From: CAZGHS01 sp964525495
GTDB lineage: Bacteria > Patescibacteriota > Microgenomatia > JALYQM01
Length of the DNA: 64,000 nucleotides
Direction of reading: 5' to 3'
NCBI GenBank assembly: GCA_964525495.1
Contig: CAZGHS010000003.1
Location: 1 to 64,000, forward strand
The position numbers were made by a program, and so were the translations under genes. Shown here in pieces: positions 18,197 to 26,244 of the stretch; position 1 is the stretch's first letter, and each line of letters opens with the position of its first letter. A model generated the notes under the pieces. That model saw only the letters and a list, made by a program, of their open reading frames with translations. It was not told the origin of the DNA and did not search any database.

Positions 18197-19297
18197 ATGA
18201 TTCATCCTAAAGAAAAACCTTATATTGGTATTATGGCTGGTGGTGGTGGTACTCGTTTATGGCCTAGTTCACGCCAGAGCGTTCCCAAGCAATTTCTGAA
18301 GCTTTTTTCCAATAAGACACTTTTGCAGGAAACATATTCTCGCGTCGCTCCGCTTACTGATAACGATCACATATTTGTGATCGCTCCAGAAAAATACAAA
18401 GATGAAATTTTAGCACAGCTTCCCGATTTGAATCATGAAAATCTTATTATTGAGCCAATGGCTCGATCAACTGCAGCTGCGCTTGGTTTAGCTAGCGTAG
18501 TGATTCATAAAAAGAATCCAAATGCTGTTGTGCACTATATTACTTCTGATGACTATATTGTTGAAATCGATGAATTTCAGCGTGTGTTGATCACTGCTTC
18601 AATAATCGCTGAAAAGCGTGATGATGTGGTGGTATGGGGAATTCATCCAACATTTCCTGCTACTGGTTATGGGTATATTCAGAGTGCTGACGAGGTTGAT
18701 GAAGCAAATGGTCTTCCGATTTTTAAAGTTCGTGGTTTTCGTGAGAAGCCAAATGAAACTACAGCCCAAGCATATGTAGCTACAGGTAAGTATTTTTGGA
18801 ACACCTGTAAGTTTAGTCAAAAAGTAGAAGTAATGCTTAAAGCAATTAAAGAGTCTATGCCTGCATTGAACGAAGGTTTGGACAAAATTGCTAAGGCTTA
18901 TGGTACTGACAAATTTTTTGATGTTTGTACAGAAGTATTTACTGGCTTGGAAAGTGAACCTATCGAAACTGGCGTAATGGAAAAAATTCGTAATATTGTG
19001 ATGGTTCCTGCAAGCTACACATGGAGTGATATTGGAAGCTGGGACAGCTTATACGATATTTCCCCTAAGAATGAAGGAACTAACAGCGTTTTGGCTAACA
19101 ATGGCGAGTATTATGGATATGACACTGAGGGTTGTTTGGTACAGACAAATGGACGTATGATCGCAACTATCGGTCTAACTGATATGGTGATTATCGATAC
19201 TGAAGATGTATTAATGGTATGTCCTAAAAATCGATGCCAAGATGTGAAGAAAATGGTAGAACTTCTAAAGAGTAAAGAGAAAAAAGAATATTTATAG
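18197..19297 (+). CDS. manC: Mannose-1-phosphate guanylyltransferase
   Basis: Makes GDP-mannose from mannose-1-phosphate and GTP. The signature MAGGGGTRLWPSSR lies at residues 13-26, followed by PKQFLKL, and EPMARSTAAA and REKPN mark the substrate site. At 366 residues it is the short form without a C-terminal phosphomannose isomerase domain. It has its own promoter inside the locus, consistent with supplying donor to the adjacent GT4 and to the GDP-fucose synthase-like enzyme at 49426. Confidence in function is high. Confidence 0.92.
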   Translation: MIHPKEKPYIGIMAGGGGTRLWPSSRQSVPKQFLKLFSNKTLLQETYSRVAPLTDNDHIFVIAPEKYKDEILAQLPDLNHENLIIEPMARSTAAALGLASVVIHKKNPNAVVHYITSDDYIVEIDEFQRVLITASIIAEKRDDVVVWGIHPTFPATGYGYIQSADEVDEANGLPIFKVRGFREKPNETTAQAYVATGKYFWNTCKFSQKVEVMLKAIKESMPALNEGLDKIAKAYGTDKFFDVCTEVFTGLESEPIETGVMEKIRNIVMVPASYTWSDIGSWDSLYDISPKNEGTNSVLANNGEYYGYDTEGCLVQTNGRMIATIGLTDMVIIDTEDVLMVCPKNRCQDVKKMVELLKSKEKKEYL

Positions 19298-19323
19298 CCT
19301 GCCCATGATAAAATATAGGTAGT

Positions 19324-20073
19324 ATGGCTCAAACTTCATTAGCTGAGACTGAGCTTTATTTTCAGTCGCAGCCACTCACAGACCAGACCGTGGGATCTTC
19401 TATTAAAGAAACGTTGTCGTGGAATTTATATCAAGGCACAAAGCGTTTGATAGATATTGTGGGATCAGTGTTCGCCTTAACTATTTTTGCTCCGATCATG
19501 ATTGTTGTTGCGGTGCTTATACGATTGGACTCTCCGGGGCCAGTTTTTTTTATGCCTACTCGTGTAGGTAAGAGTGGAAGACTTTTTAAAATGATTAAAT
19601 TTCGATCAATGCAGATGTATACGATCGATGGGGAAATAGTGCATGCTCATGAGATTTTAAAGAAGGATAGCATTTTGCTTAATGAATATAAGAAGAATAG
19701 TTATAAATTAAAGAATGATCCTCGTATTACCAGAATTGGAAAATATCTTCGTAAGTTTTCTCTTGATGAGTTGCCTCAGTTTATAAATATTCTGAAGGGC
19801 GAGATGAGTTTGGTTGGCCCTCGGGCATATTTGCCGAATGAGCTGATCGAGCAGCAGGAAGTGTACCCTGAGACAAAGCCTTTTTTGAAGACATTATTAC
19901 TGGCTAAACCCGGTTTGTCTGGAACCTGGCAGGTATCTGGGAGAAGTGAGATAAATTTTGATGTGCGGATACGGATGGATGCGGAGTATGTGGTAAAAAA
20001 GTCGATTTGGTATGATATCAAGATTCTTGTTTTGACTATCCCTGCGATGATCTCCGGACGCGGTGCCGTATAG
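19324..20073 (+). CDS. Polyprenyl-phosphate sugar-1-phosphate transferase (priming glycosyltransferase)
   Basis: Transfers a sugar-1-phosphate onto undecaprenyl phosphate to begin glycan assembly. It is the short form (249 residues) carrying only the C-terminal catalytic domain of the WcaJ/WbaP/PglC family: a re-entrant hydrophobic segment at about 40-63, then DSPGPVFF, KFRSM, DELPQFINIL, SLVGPR and LSGTWQV in the expected order. The N-terminal 35 residues are variable. It closes the polysaccharide locus. A weak TAAAAT lies 9 bases before the start. The donor sugar is unknown. Confidence 0.92.
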   Translation: MAQTSLAETELYFQSQPLTDQTVGSSIKETLSWNLYQGTKRLIDIVGSVFALTIFAPIMIVVAVLIRLDSPGPVFFMPTRVGKSGRLFKMIKFRSMQMYTIDGEIVHAHEILKKDSILLNEYKKNSYKLKNDPRITRIGKYLRKFSLDELPQFINILKGEMSLVGPRAYLPNELIEQQEVYPETKPFLKTLLLAKPGLSGTWQVSGRSEINFDVRIRMDAEYVVKKSIWYDIKILVLTIPAMISGRGAV

Positions 20074-20078
20074 TGTTT

Positions 20079-20107
20079 TTGCATTAATTTATATCCTATA
20101 GTATAAT
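20079..20107 (+). promoter_or_regulatory. Promoter of the zinc-ribbon pair
   Basis: TTGCAT (20079-20084), a 17-base spacer and TATAAT (20102-20107). This is one of the best promoter matches in the window. Confidence 0.72.
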
Positions 20108-20113
20108 ATTTGG

Positions 20114-20194
20114 ATTCTATATCAGAAAGCTGAGCAGCGAGTTTAGCGCTTCTGACTAGATTTTGGCACTTCTTTATTACTGAGGAGGCTTGAG
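20114..20194 (+). promoter_or_regulatory. Structured 5' leader of the zinc-ribbon pair
   Basis: About 80 untranslated bases. TCAGAA (20122-20127) pairs with TTCTGA (20150-20155), enclosing GCTGA (20129-20133) against TTAGC (20143-20147). A strong GAGGAGG ribosome site lies at 20182-20188. The fold is by eye only. Confidence 0.4.
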
Positions 20195-20497
20195 ATGGCA
20201 GTGACGCATTGTGGGAAACGTGTGTTGAGTACGTGGTCCTTTTGTCCTTTTTGTGGCAGAAGCCTAAAAACTTCTAGCGCCGATGAAGAACAGTATATGA
20301 TGGATCGTTGGGGCCTGTCCAATGCCGATGTTATGTTGCTAATGCGACTCGGTGTTCGGACCCGTGAGCGTGCATATCAGATTACTGCTAGAGAATTGGC
20401 TCGCTTAACGCCGGCTTATAGTGGAGGTTCGGGTATGAGTAAAGAACGAGCCGAACGCATTAAGAATGCGATGAAGGATAAGCCGCCGAGCCGCTAG
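20195..20497 (+). CDS. Small zinc-ribbon-like protein, paralogue 1
   Basis: A 100-residue basic protein that I do not recognise. The N-terminus has CPFCG at 17-20 but only one cysteine (C6) of the first pair; the partner position is valine. A QYMMDRWGLS motif near residues 34-43 and a C-terminal half with ELARLTPAYSG and a lysine/arginine-rich end follow. It is clearly paralogous to the next gene (same CPxCG, YMxDRWGL and RIKNxMKxKPP ends). A nucleic-acid-binding role is plausible but unproven. It has a strong promoter, a structured leader and a terminator after gene 2. Confidence 0.7.
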   Translation: MAVTHCGKRVLSTWSFCPFCGRSLKTSSADEEQYMMDRWGLSNADVMLLMRLGVRTRERAYQITARELARLTPAYSGGSGMSKERAERIKNAMKDKPPSR

Positions 20498-20516
20498 TAT
20501 ATTAGGGAGAACTATT

Positions 20517-20825
20517 ATGAAGTGTCCCACTTGTACGAAGGTTTTGCGACAGGATTGGAATTATTGCCCGCACTGTGGCTACAGGAAAGGATCTGAACTC
20601 GCGTATGAGGAGCGCCAGTACATGCAGGATCGTTGGGGGCTCACAACAATTGAACTCAACGCGTTAACTAGAGTATGTTATCTCGATAGATTTAGGGCTT
20701 ATAGAGCAACTGAACAAGAGCTAATAGACGCGAGACGCGTTCAAAGTGGGGCTCAGGGACAAGGAATCGGCGTTACTATTGCTCGCAATATAAAGAATAA
20801 AATGAAAGGAAAGCCTCCAAAATAA
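20517..20825 (+). CDS. Small zinc-ribbon protein, paralogue 2
   Basis: A 102-residue protein with a complete zinc ribbon, CPTC (3-6) and CPHC (17-20), then the shared YMQDRWGLT motif and a basic C-terminus (NIKNKMKGKPPK). It begins 19 bases after paralogue 1 with a GGGAGA ribosome site. The middle part, EQELIDARRVQSG, aligns with ARELARLTPAYSG of its neighbour, and a glycine-rich turn follows in both. This suggests an old tandem duplication with loss of one zinc ligand in the first copy. Function unknown. Confidence 0.75.
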   Translation: MKCPTCTKVLRQDWNYCPHCGYRKGSELAYEERQYMQDRWGLTTIELNALTRVCYLDRFRAYRATEQELIDARRVQSGAQGQGIGVTIARNIKNKMKGKPPK

Positions 20826-20841
20826 GAAGTGTGTTCGTCGT

Positions 20842-20896
20842 GCTGGGATAAATATATTGATCTTAATTGATCAGCGTATTTTCCCAGCGTTTTCTT
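20842..20896 (+). terminator. Rho-independent terminator after the zinc-ribbon pair
   Basis: GCTGGGA (20842-20848) pairs with TCCCAGC (20882-20888), with an inner TGATC/GATCA stem, followed by GTTTTCTT. Confidence 0.75.
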
Positions 20897-20908
20897 AATA
20901 ATCAGTAT

Positions 20909-20937
20909 TTGGCATTTTGCTGCAATTTCTATACAAT
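20909..20937 (+). promoter_or_regulatory. Promoter giving a leaderless DUF4012 transcript
   Basis: TTGGCA (20909-20914), a 17-base spacer and TACAAT (20932-20937), with the ATG only 8 bases further on at 20946. No ribosome site fits between them. Confidence 0.68.
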
Positions 20938-20945
20938 ATCCCCAT

Positions 20946-22937
20946 ATGTATAATTTGTTAGATGATGAAAAAGAAAAAAAATACCCTGCTCCACAAAAGC
21001 ACGCAGGGGCTACAGTACATTCGAAAGAAAGGTCTTCTATGAGTAAACATGCCCCTCGTACAGGTAAAAAACCGTTGTCGCCAAAAGCAAAGCGGATTAT
21101 TGGTTATACACTTATAACGCTTTCGGTAGTGTTATTCGTGGGTTATTTCTTAATCTTTGTGCCGGCAGTGCGGGCATATCAACAAGCGATTGTAGTGGCT
21201 GATAATCTTCGTGTTTTAGCTGCTCATGGTAAGGACCAGAATATTATTGGTATTCAGGAGTCTATTCCTAAGACAAAAGCTGAAGTTGAAAAATTGAAGA
21301 AAGAGGCGGGAGCGCTGGCTTGGACTAAATTTATTCCATTTGCTGGTGCATATTACAGAGATTTTGAGCATGGTACTACTGCGGCTAATGCAGGGTTAGA
21401 TGCTGCTGCTAAAATGGTGGATGTTATTTCTCCTTATGCTGATCTACTTGGTTTGCGCGGTAAAAGCAATTTTACTGGTAGCACACAGGATCGTATTGCT
21501 CGACTGGTAGATACAATGGATAAAATTATTCCTGAAGTAGATGCTATTAAGCCACAGCTGACAATTGTTAAAAATGAAATGAATCAAATTAATCCTGATC
21601 GATACGCATTTAGCGAAAAGATTCAGACTGAGTTAACTCAAGCTATTGAACAAGTGAATGCTGCAGAGGATTTTATTAATGAAAGTAAGCCTTTCTTAGA
21701 AGTATTACCTCAATTTCTTGGTCGAGATAAGCCTACAAATTACATTATTATTTTCCAAAATGATAAAGAGCTTCGTGCTTCGGGTGGATTTTTAACTGCT
21801 TATGCACGATTGGCTGTAGATAAGGGACGTATTTTGAGTCCACCAGAATCCGCAGATATGTATCGTATTGATGAGAAGCTTCCTATTAAAGTAACTCCTC
21901 CAGATCAGATCTTAAAATATTTGCCAGAACCTAATGGTAAAGTAAAAACACATTTGCAGACACGTGATTCAAACTACTTGCCAGACTTTAAAGAGACTGC
22001 GCAGCAGTTTGAGTGGTTTTATTCTTACGTAAAGCCGATTGATTGGGATGGTGTAGTCGCTGTTGATACACATGTTGTGACAGGATTGGTAAGTTTGTTG
22101 GGATCGGTTGAAGTAAATGGTATTAAGTTTACTGCCGAGAATGATAAGCGATGTAATTGTCCAAACGTAGTGTATGAACTTGAGAATTATGCTCAGCGAT
22201 CAGCTGCAGGTAACTCAGAGCGTAAAGCGTTGATCGGTGACTTGATGCAAGAAATCTTGTTACAGATATTTAAGAATGAATCTAAGATTCCAGCCCTTGC
22301 TAATGAAGCTATTCGTTTAATGAACGATCGCCATGTACAGATCTATATGCATGATCAGAAAATGCAGGAAGCTATGGAACATTTGGATTGGGCAGGCCGG
22401 ATCGCTTCTGTTGATAATCCAACTAAGTTTAGATATGAGGAAGGTAAGTGGGACTATTGGTATTGGAACGAATCTAACTATGCGGGTCAGAAAGCTAACC
22501 TCTATATTAAACAGACATCTGAACATGATTATTCCGTTGCTAGTGATGGAACAATTACAAAAACTGTCAATGTCACCGTCTCTAACCCACAAAAGAATGA
22601 TTGGTGGTTGAATGGTAAATACCGTGCATACTTCCGAGCCTTTGTACCTCAGGGATCGCAGTTACTTGAATCCAAGGGATCTAGAGATCCAGTACAGGCC
22701 TTCTCACAGTATGGCAAAACTGTATTCGATGGATTCTTTGAGCTGATGCCGCAGCAGAATCCTCCAGTGAAGATTACGTTGAAATATAAGCTACCATTCA
22801 AAGCGAGTGGTGATACGTTGAATGCTTTGTTCCAGAAGCAACCTGGTACAACACAGTTTCAATATAGTTTGAAGGGAATTGGTGAGAAGCAGGAGTTTGA
22901 TCTGAGTATTGATAGGAAAGTACAGTTTAGCCTTTAA
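20946..22937 (+). CDS. DUF4012 domain-containing membrane protein
   Basis: A 663-residue protein with a basic cytoplasmic N-terminus of about 50 residues, one membrane helix at about 52-75, and a large extracellular part. The block YIIIFQNDKELRASGGFLTAYA near residue 275 is the DUF4012 core. A coiled-coil-like stretch precedes it (about 85-250), and the C-terminal 150 residues look beta-rich. DUF4012 proteins are common in candidate phyla and often sit near polysaccharide genes, as here, but no activity is established. The promoter position supports the ATG at 20946 over the internal Met at residue 32. Confidence 0.85.
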   Translation: MYNLLDDEKEKKYPAPQKHAGATVHSKERSSMSKHAPRTGKKPLSPKAKRIIGYTLITLSVVLFVGYFLIFVPAVRAYQQAIVVADNLRVLAAHGKDQNIIGIQESIPKTKAEVEKLKKEAGALAWTKFIPFAGAYYRDFEHGTTAANAGLDAAAKMVDVISPYADLLGLRGKSNFTGSTQDRIARLVDTMDKIIPEVDAIKPQLTIVKNEMNQINPDRYAFSEKIQTELTQAIEQVNAAEDFINESKPFLEVLPQFLGRDKPTNYIIIFQNDKELRASGGFLTAYARLAVDKGRILSPPESADMYRIDEKLPIKVTPPDQILKYLPEPNGKVKTHLQTRDSNYLPDFKETAQQFEWFYSYVKPIDWDGVVAVDTHVVTGLVSLLGSVEVNGIKFTAENDKRCNCPNVVYELENYAQRSAAGNSERKALIGDLMQEILLQIFKNESKIPALANEAIRLMNDRHVQIYMHDQKMQEAMEHLDWAGRIASVDNPTKFRYEEGKWDYWYWNESNYAGQKANLYIKQTSEHDYSVASDGTITKTVNVTVSNPQKNDWWLNGKYRAYFRAFVPQGSQLLESKGSRDPVQAFSQYGKTVFDGFFELMPQQNPPVKITLKYKLPFKASGDTLNALFQKQPGTTQFQYSLKGIGEKQEFDLSIDRKVQFSL

Positions 22938-22945
22938 GGAGTTAT

Positions 22946-23413
22946 ATGGATAACGAAACTAACCCTGGATCCGTAGCTACAGTTGATACTGTAGCAAAAG
23001 ATGTTGTGACTGGTTATGGAGCGGAGAGATATACGCGGGCTGCTGATCTTATTAGATCTCAACCTGATCAAGCAAGTGAATTATTTCTACAAATTTATGA
23101 TGCTTGGAATCGTGATGGTAGAACAGATACTTCATGTTTTATTGATATGGGTAGTATCGCACAAGAATTTGTGCCAGAAGAGAGCGATAAGGAAGCTGAA
23201 GACGCAGCACTTGATGTAGCTGTTCAAGCTGCTTCTCGAGGTGATTATTCTGTAGGCGCAGAGCTTGTTATGCAAAATCCTCATAGTGCGGTTGAACTTT
23301 TTATGAGATTAGACGAAGGATATCAAGTTTCATCTAAAAATGGTCATGACCCTACTGGTATCCTTGATGCTGCTGCCATTACTTCTGCATTAGCTTCAGC
23401 TAAAACTGAATAG
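22946..23413 (+). CDS. Acidic helical protein with an internal duplication
   Basis: A 155-residue protein that I do not recognise. Residues about 30-75 and 95-145 are two copies of one unit: AADLIRSQPDQASELFLQIYD aligns with GAELVMQNPHSAVELFMRLDE, each followed by a loop rich in D, G and T and then a short helix. It is acidic and has no signal or membrane segment, so it is probably cytoplasmic. A GGAG ribosome site precedes the ATG, 8 bases after the DUF4012 gene, so the two are likely co-transcribed. Confidence 0.6.
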   Translation: MDNETNPGSVATVDTVAKDVVTGYGAERYTRAADLIRSQPDQASELFLQIYDAWNRDGRTDTSCFIDMGSIAQEFVPEESDKEAEDAALDVAVQAASRGDYSVGAELVMQNPHSAVELFMRLDEGYQVSSKNGHDPTGILDAAAITSALASAKTE

Positions 23414-23428
23414 TAATATAATGTGCTT

Positions 23429-24091
23429 ATGAATAGGTCTCATAAGCTTGATGGTGTGATATTGAAGCGGTTTGATTTAAATGAAGCGGATAGAGTGTTA
23501 ACTGTGTTTACCCGAGAAGAGGGTAAGGTTTCGATTTTAGCAAAAGGTGTTAAGCGAGTTGTGTCCCGTAAAGCAGGAAGTGTAGAAGCGGGGAATCACA
23601 GCTCGCTTTTTGTTGCTTCGGGCTCTAACTTCTATATTCTCCAAGAAGTGCAGGTAAAAGATTCATATCAGAAAATGAAATCTAGTCTTGGAACTTTGAA
23701 ATATGGGTATTATATTTTGGAGCTGGCAGATAAAATTTTGCCTGAACATGAACCCCATAACGATGTATATCACTTAGTTTTGCAGATTCTTTATCTGCTT
23801 GATTCTCAGCCACGGAAAATTTACATTCGTGCATTTGAAGTAAAGTTGCTTGCGATGCTTGGGTATTTGAGTATTACCCTGAAGCAGCTTGATGATGGAT
23901 CTCTATCGGGACATGAGTTTTTGAATAAGGATGCTGGTGAATTAGTGTATAGTTTGTCGCGGAATTCATGGGAGCAAATAAGTGAGATGTCACCATCTGA
24001 GGATGCGATGTCTCGAGTGGAGCAGTTTCTGCGGTTTCGTTTAGAAAAGGTGTTGGAGCGAGAATTGAGAAGTGTACATCTTTTTGATTAG
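23429..24091 (+). CDS. recO: DNA repair protein RecO
   Basis: A recombination mediator that helps load RecA at gaps through the RecFOR pathway. The N-terminal OB-fold is seen in GVILKRFDLNEADRVLTVFT, then GKVSILAKGVKR, and the helical C-terminal domain follows. At 220 residues it is slightly short, and the CxxC zinc site of some RecO proteins is absent. The ATG at 23429 lies 6 bases after a TATAAT at 23417-23422, so a leaderless start is likely and the upstream GTG is unlikely. Confidence 0.85.
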   Translation: MNRSHKLDGVILKRFDLNEADRVLTVFTREEGKVSILAKGVKRVVSRKAGSVEAGNHSSLFVASGSNFYILQEVQVKDSYQKMKSSLGTLKYGYYILELADKILPEHEPHNDVYHLVLQILYLLDSQPRKIYIRAFEVKLLAMLGYLSITLKQLDDGSLSGHEFLNKDAGELVYSLSRNSWEQISEMSPSEDAMSRVEQFLRFRLEKVLERELRSVHLFD

Positions 24092-24133
24092 GAGTATGCT
24101 TTTTATACATAATAATACTTGAAAGGATATTTT

Positions 24134-24508
24134 ATGCCTCCAATTGAAGTTCGTGAATATGTTCTTGTAGATGGTGTTTTGAGAAATAAAGAACAGTATA
24201 GTGGATATAAATTGGTTGGTTCCCAGCGTGAAACGTCAACTGATTTCCATCCTGGTGTACGAATTGTTCATCAAGCAGATGGACTAGGAGGTAAAGGGTC
24301 CAACGCCAAAGGTAGTGCGGAAGTATATGATACTCATGATGGTAGGCGTGTTGCTGCATTACGGCCAGGTGAATCTGCTGCTTTTATTACGCATAAGCGA
24401 TCGAGGCAAGATGAAGAGGATATGATGGTAGTTACTCATGGTGATGGTCAACCGCAGTTGGAGAATCCTGTAGATTTGACTCGGAGATCGCGACGTCGTA
24501 CGAGTTAA
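24134..24508 (+). CDS. Hypothetical soluble protein
   Basis: A 124-residue polar protein that I do not recognise, with no signal or membrane segment. It opens with MPPIEVREYVLVDG, has a glycine-rich centre (GLGGKGSNAKG) and ends in an arginine-rich tail. An AAAGGA ribosome site 6 bases upstream supports this ATG rather than the in-frame TTG at 24119. It stands between recO and glyS. Codon use looks like its neighbours. Confidence 0.5.
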   Translation: MPPIEVREYVLVDGVLRNKEQYSGYKLVGSQRETSTDFHPGVRIVHQADGLGGKGSNAKGSAEVYDTHDGRRVAALRPGESAAFITHKRSRQDEEDMMVVTHGDGQPQLENPVDLTRRSRRRTS

Positions 24509-24518
24509 TCTTTTGCCG

Positions 24519-24547
24519 TTGTCCTGGGTGCTTTTTCAGGTTATAAT
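24519..24547 (+). promoter_or_regulatory. Promoter giving a leaderless glyS transcript
   Basis: TTGTCC (24519-24524), a 17-base spacer and a perfect TATAAT (24542-24547). The ATG at 24556 is 8 bases beyond the -10 box, with no ribosome site. Confidence 0.72.
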
Positions 24548-24555
24548 CACTTTAT

Positions 24556-25764
24556 ATGAAGCAAGAAGGCCTTTTTGATACTGTTGTCGCTCTTTGTAAG
24601 CGGCGGGGATTTGTATTTCCAAGCTCAGAAATCTATGGTGGTTTAGCAAATACGTATGACTACGGACCTATGGGTGCGGCTCTTTTGCGTAACATTCGGA
24701 ACGTGTGGTGGAAGTTTTTTATAGACCAACGACCTGATATGGTTGGTTTGGATACNNNNNNNNNNNNNNNNNNNNNNNNNNNNNNNNNNNNNNNNNNNNN
24801 NNNNNNNNNNNNNNNNNNNNNNNNNNNNNNNNNNNNNNNNNNNNNNNNNNNNNNNGTGTCTGAGGATCAGTCGCTTGCGTATTTACGTGGTGAAACTGCT
24901 CAGGGAATTTTTGTGACATTTAAAAATATTATGGACTCGACTCGTGTCAAACTACCGTTTGGTGTGGGAAATATTGGTAAGAGTTTTCGAAATGAGATTA
25001 CAAAAGGTAACTTTACCTGGAGAACATTAGAGTTTGAACAAGCTGAAATTGAATACTTCTTTGATTCTGAGAAAACAGAATGGGAGCCATTGTTTGAGGA
25101 TTGGAAGAAAGCGATGTGGACTTTTGTGACTGAGAAGCTTGGTGTTCGCGGAGATAATTTGCGTTGGAGAGTACACGAAGACGAAGAGCGAAGTTTTTAC
25201 TCGAAGCGGACTGAAGATTTGGAATATAATACTCCGTTTGGTGGATTTAAAGAGTTGTGGGGTTTGGCTTATCGCACAGATTACGACTTGGCGCAGCACG
25301 AAAAATATTCTGGTAAAGATTTGAAAGTTGTAGATTCTGAAACTGGCCGTAAGTTTATTCCCCATGTGATTGAACCTGCCGTTGGTATTACTCGCTTGTT
25401 CTTGATGTTGATGTTCGATGTGTATAGAGAAGAGGGTGAGGGAGATGATAAGCGCGTTTATTTGAAGTTCCCTGCAGATATTGCTCCGTATCGAGTTGCA
25501 GTATTTCCATTGGTTTCAAATAAAGAAGAGCTGAGTGCTAAAGCAAAAGAAGTATATGCAATGCTTGCAGATAAATATGCAGTTGCTTGGGATGACCGGG
25601 GTAATATTGGTAAGCGTTATCGCGCCCAGGATGAAATTGGAACACCATATTGTGTTACAGTAGATTATCAGGCGCTTGAAGACGGAACCGTGACTGTTCG
25701 TAATCGGGATACCACTGAGCAAATCAGAGTACCTATTGCGCAACTACTCGATGCTGTCAAATAA
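24556..25764 (+). CDS. glyS: Glycyl-tRNA synthetase (class II, dimeric type), interrupted by an assembly gap
   Basis: Charges tRNA-Gly. The start has the SSEIYGGLANTYDYGPMG signature, and after the gap come LRGETAQGIFVTFKN, the motif-2 region RNEITKGNF and FEQAEIEYF, and the C-terminal anticodon-binding domain (PYRVAVFPLV, then RYRAQDEIGTPYCVTVD). It is the eukaryote/Thermus-type single-chain enzyme, not alpha2beta2. The 100 Ns at 24756-24855 stand for missing sequence; relatives carry roughly 100 residues there, so the true gap is probably longer and the frame across it is fortuitous. 'RGETAQ' replaces the common 'RPETAQ'. Confidence 0.92.
   Translation: MKQEGLFDTVVALCKRRGFVFPSSEIYGGLANTYDYGPMGAALLRNIRNVWWKFFIDQRPDMVGLDXXXXXXXXXXXXXXXXXXXXXXXXXXXXXXXXXXVSEDQSLAYLRGETAQGIFVTFKNIMDSTRVKLPFGVGNIGKSFRNEITKGNFTWRTLEFEQAEIEYFFDSEKTEWEPLFEDWKKAMWTFVTEKLGVRGDNLRWRVHEDEERSFYSKRTEDLEYNTPFGGFKELWGLAYRTDYDLAQHEKYSGKDLKVVDSETGRKFIPHVIEPAVGITRLFLMLMFDVYREEGEGDDKRVYLKFPADIAPYRVAVFPLVSNKEELSAKAKEVYAMLADKYAVAWDDRGNIGKRYRAQDEIGTPYCVTVDYQALEDGTVTVRNRDTTEQIRVPIAQLLDAVK
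24756..24855. other. Scaffold gap of exactly 100 Ns
   Basis: One hundred consecutive undetermined bases inside glyS. The round number is the usual placeholder for a gap of unknown size, so coordinates downstream may be shifted relative to the real genome. Confidence 0.98.
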
Positions 25765-25775
25765 TATACGCATAT

Positions 25776-26243
25776 ATGCATATACGAATAGCAGAAGAAA
25801 AAGATCTTTCTACTCTTATTAAACTAAAGAATGTTCATGATGAGGGCTACTATAAAGCCCTTATGAAAGAGATGGCTCGTGGAGAGGCTGTAATTTTGGT
25901 AGCCGAGGAAGATGGTGAAGTATGTGGGCAAGTTGCGCTAAAGTATTACGGAGCATCAAATCACCATGACTATCCAGGTATTCTCGATTTGCGCGTGGCA
26001 GAGGACGTTCGAGGGAATGGCATTGGTTCTGAGCTTATTGGGGTGTGTGAGCAGCTTGCATCTATGCGAGGTTTTAACTTGATTGGGATTACCGTTAATC
26101 CTGCTTTAAATGGACGTGCTAGACGATTGTATGAGCGGCTTGGATATATTCCAACGAGTAGGGCTCCCTATTTAGATGGAGAATATGATGGTCAGGAAAA
26201 CTGGGTTATAGATATGACTAAGCGACTCGTTGCAATTAACTAA
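25776..26243 (+). CDS. GNAT family N-acetyltransferase
   Basis: A 155-residue acetyl-CoA-dependent acetyltransferase. The acetyl-CoA binding motif A is LDLRVAEDVRGNGIGSEL (RGNGIG around residues 79-84), and motif B follows as RARRLYERLGY. The substrate cannot be told. It lies 11 bases after glyS and 1 base before rsmH, so it probably belongs to the run leading into the division cluster. Confidence 0.88.
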   Translation: MHIRIAEEKDLSTLIKLKNVHDEGYYKALMKEMARGEAVILVAEEDGEVCGQVALKYYGASNHHDYPGILDLRVAEDVRGNGIGSELIGVCEQLASMRGFNLIGITVNPALNGRARRLYERLGYIPTSRAPYLDGEYDGQENWVIDMTKRLVAIN

Positions 26244-26244
26244 T

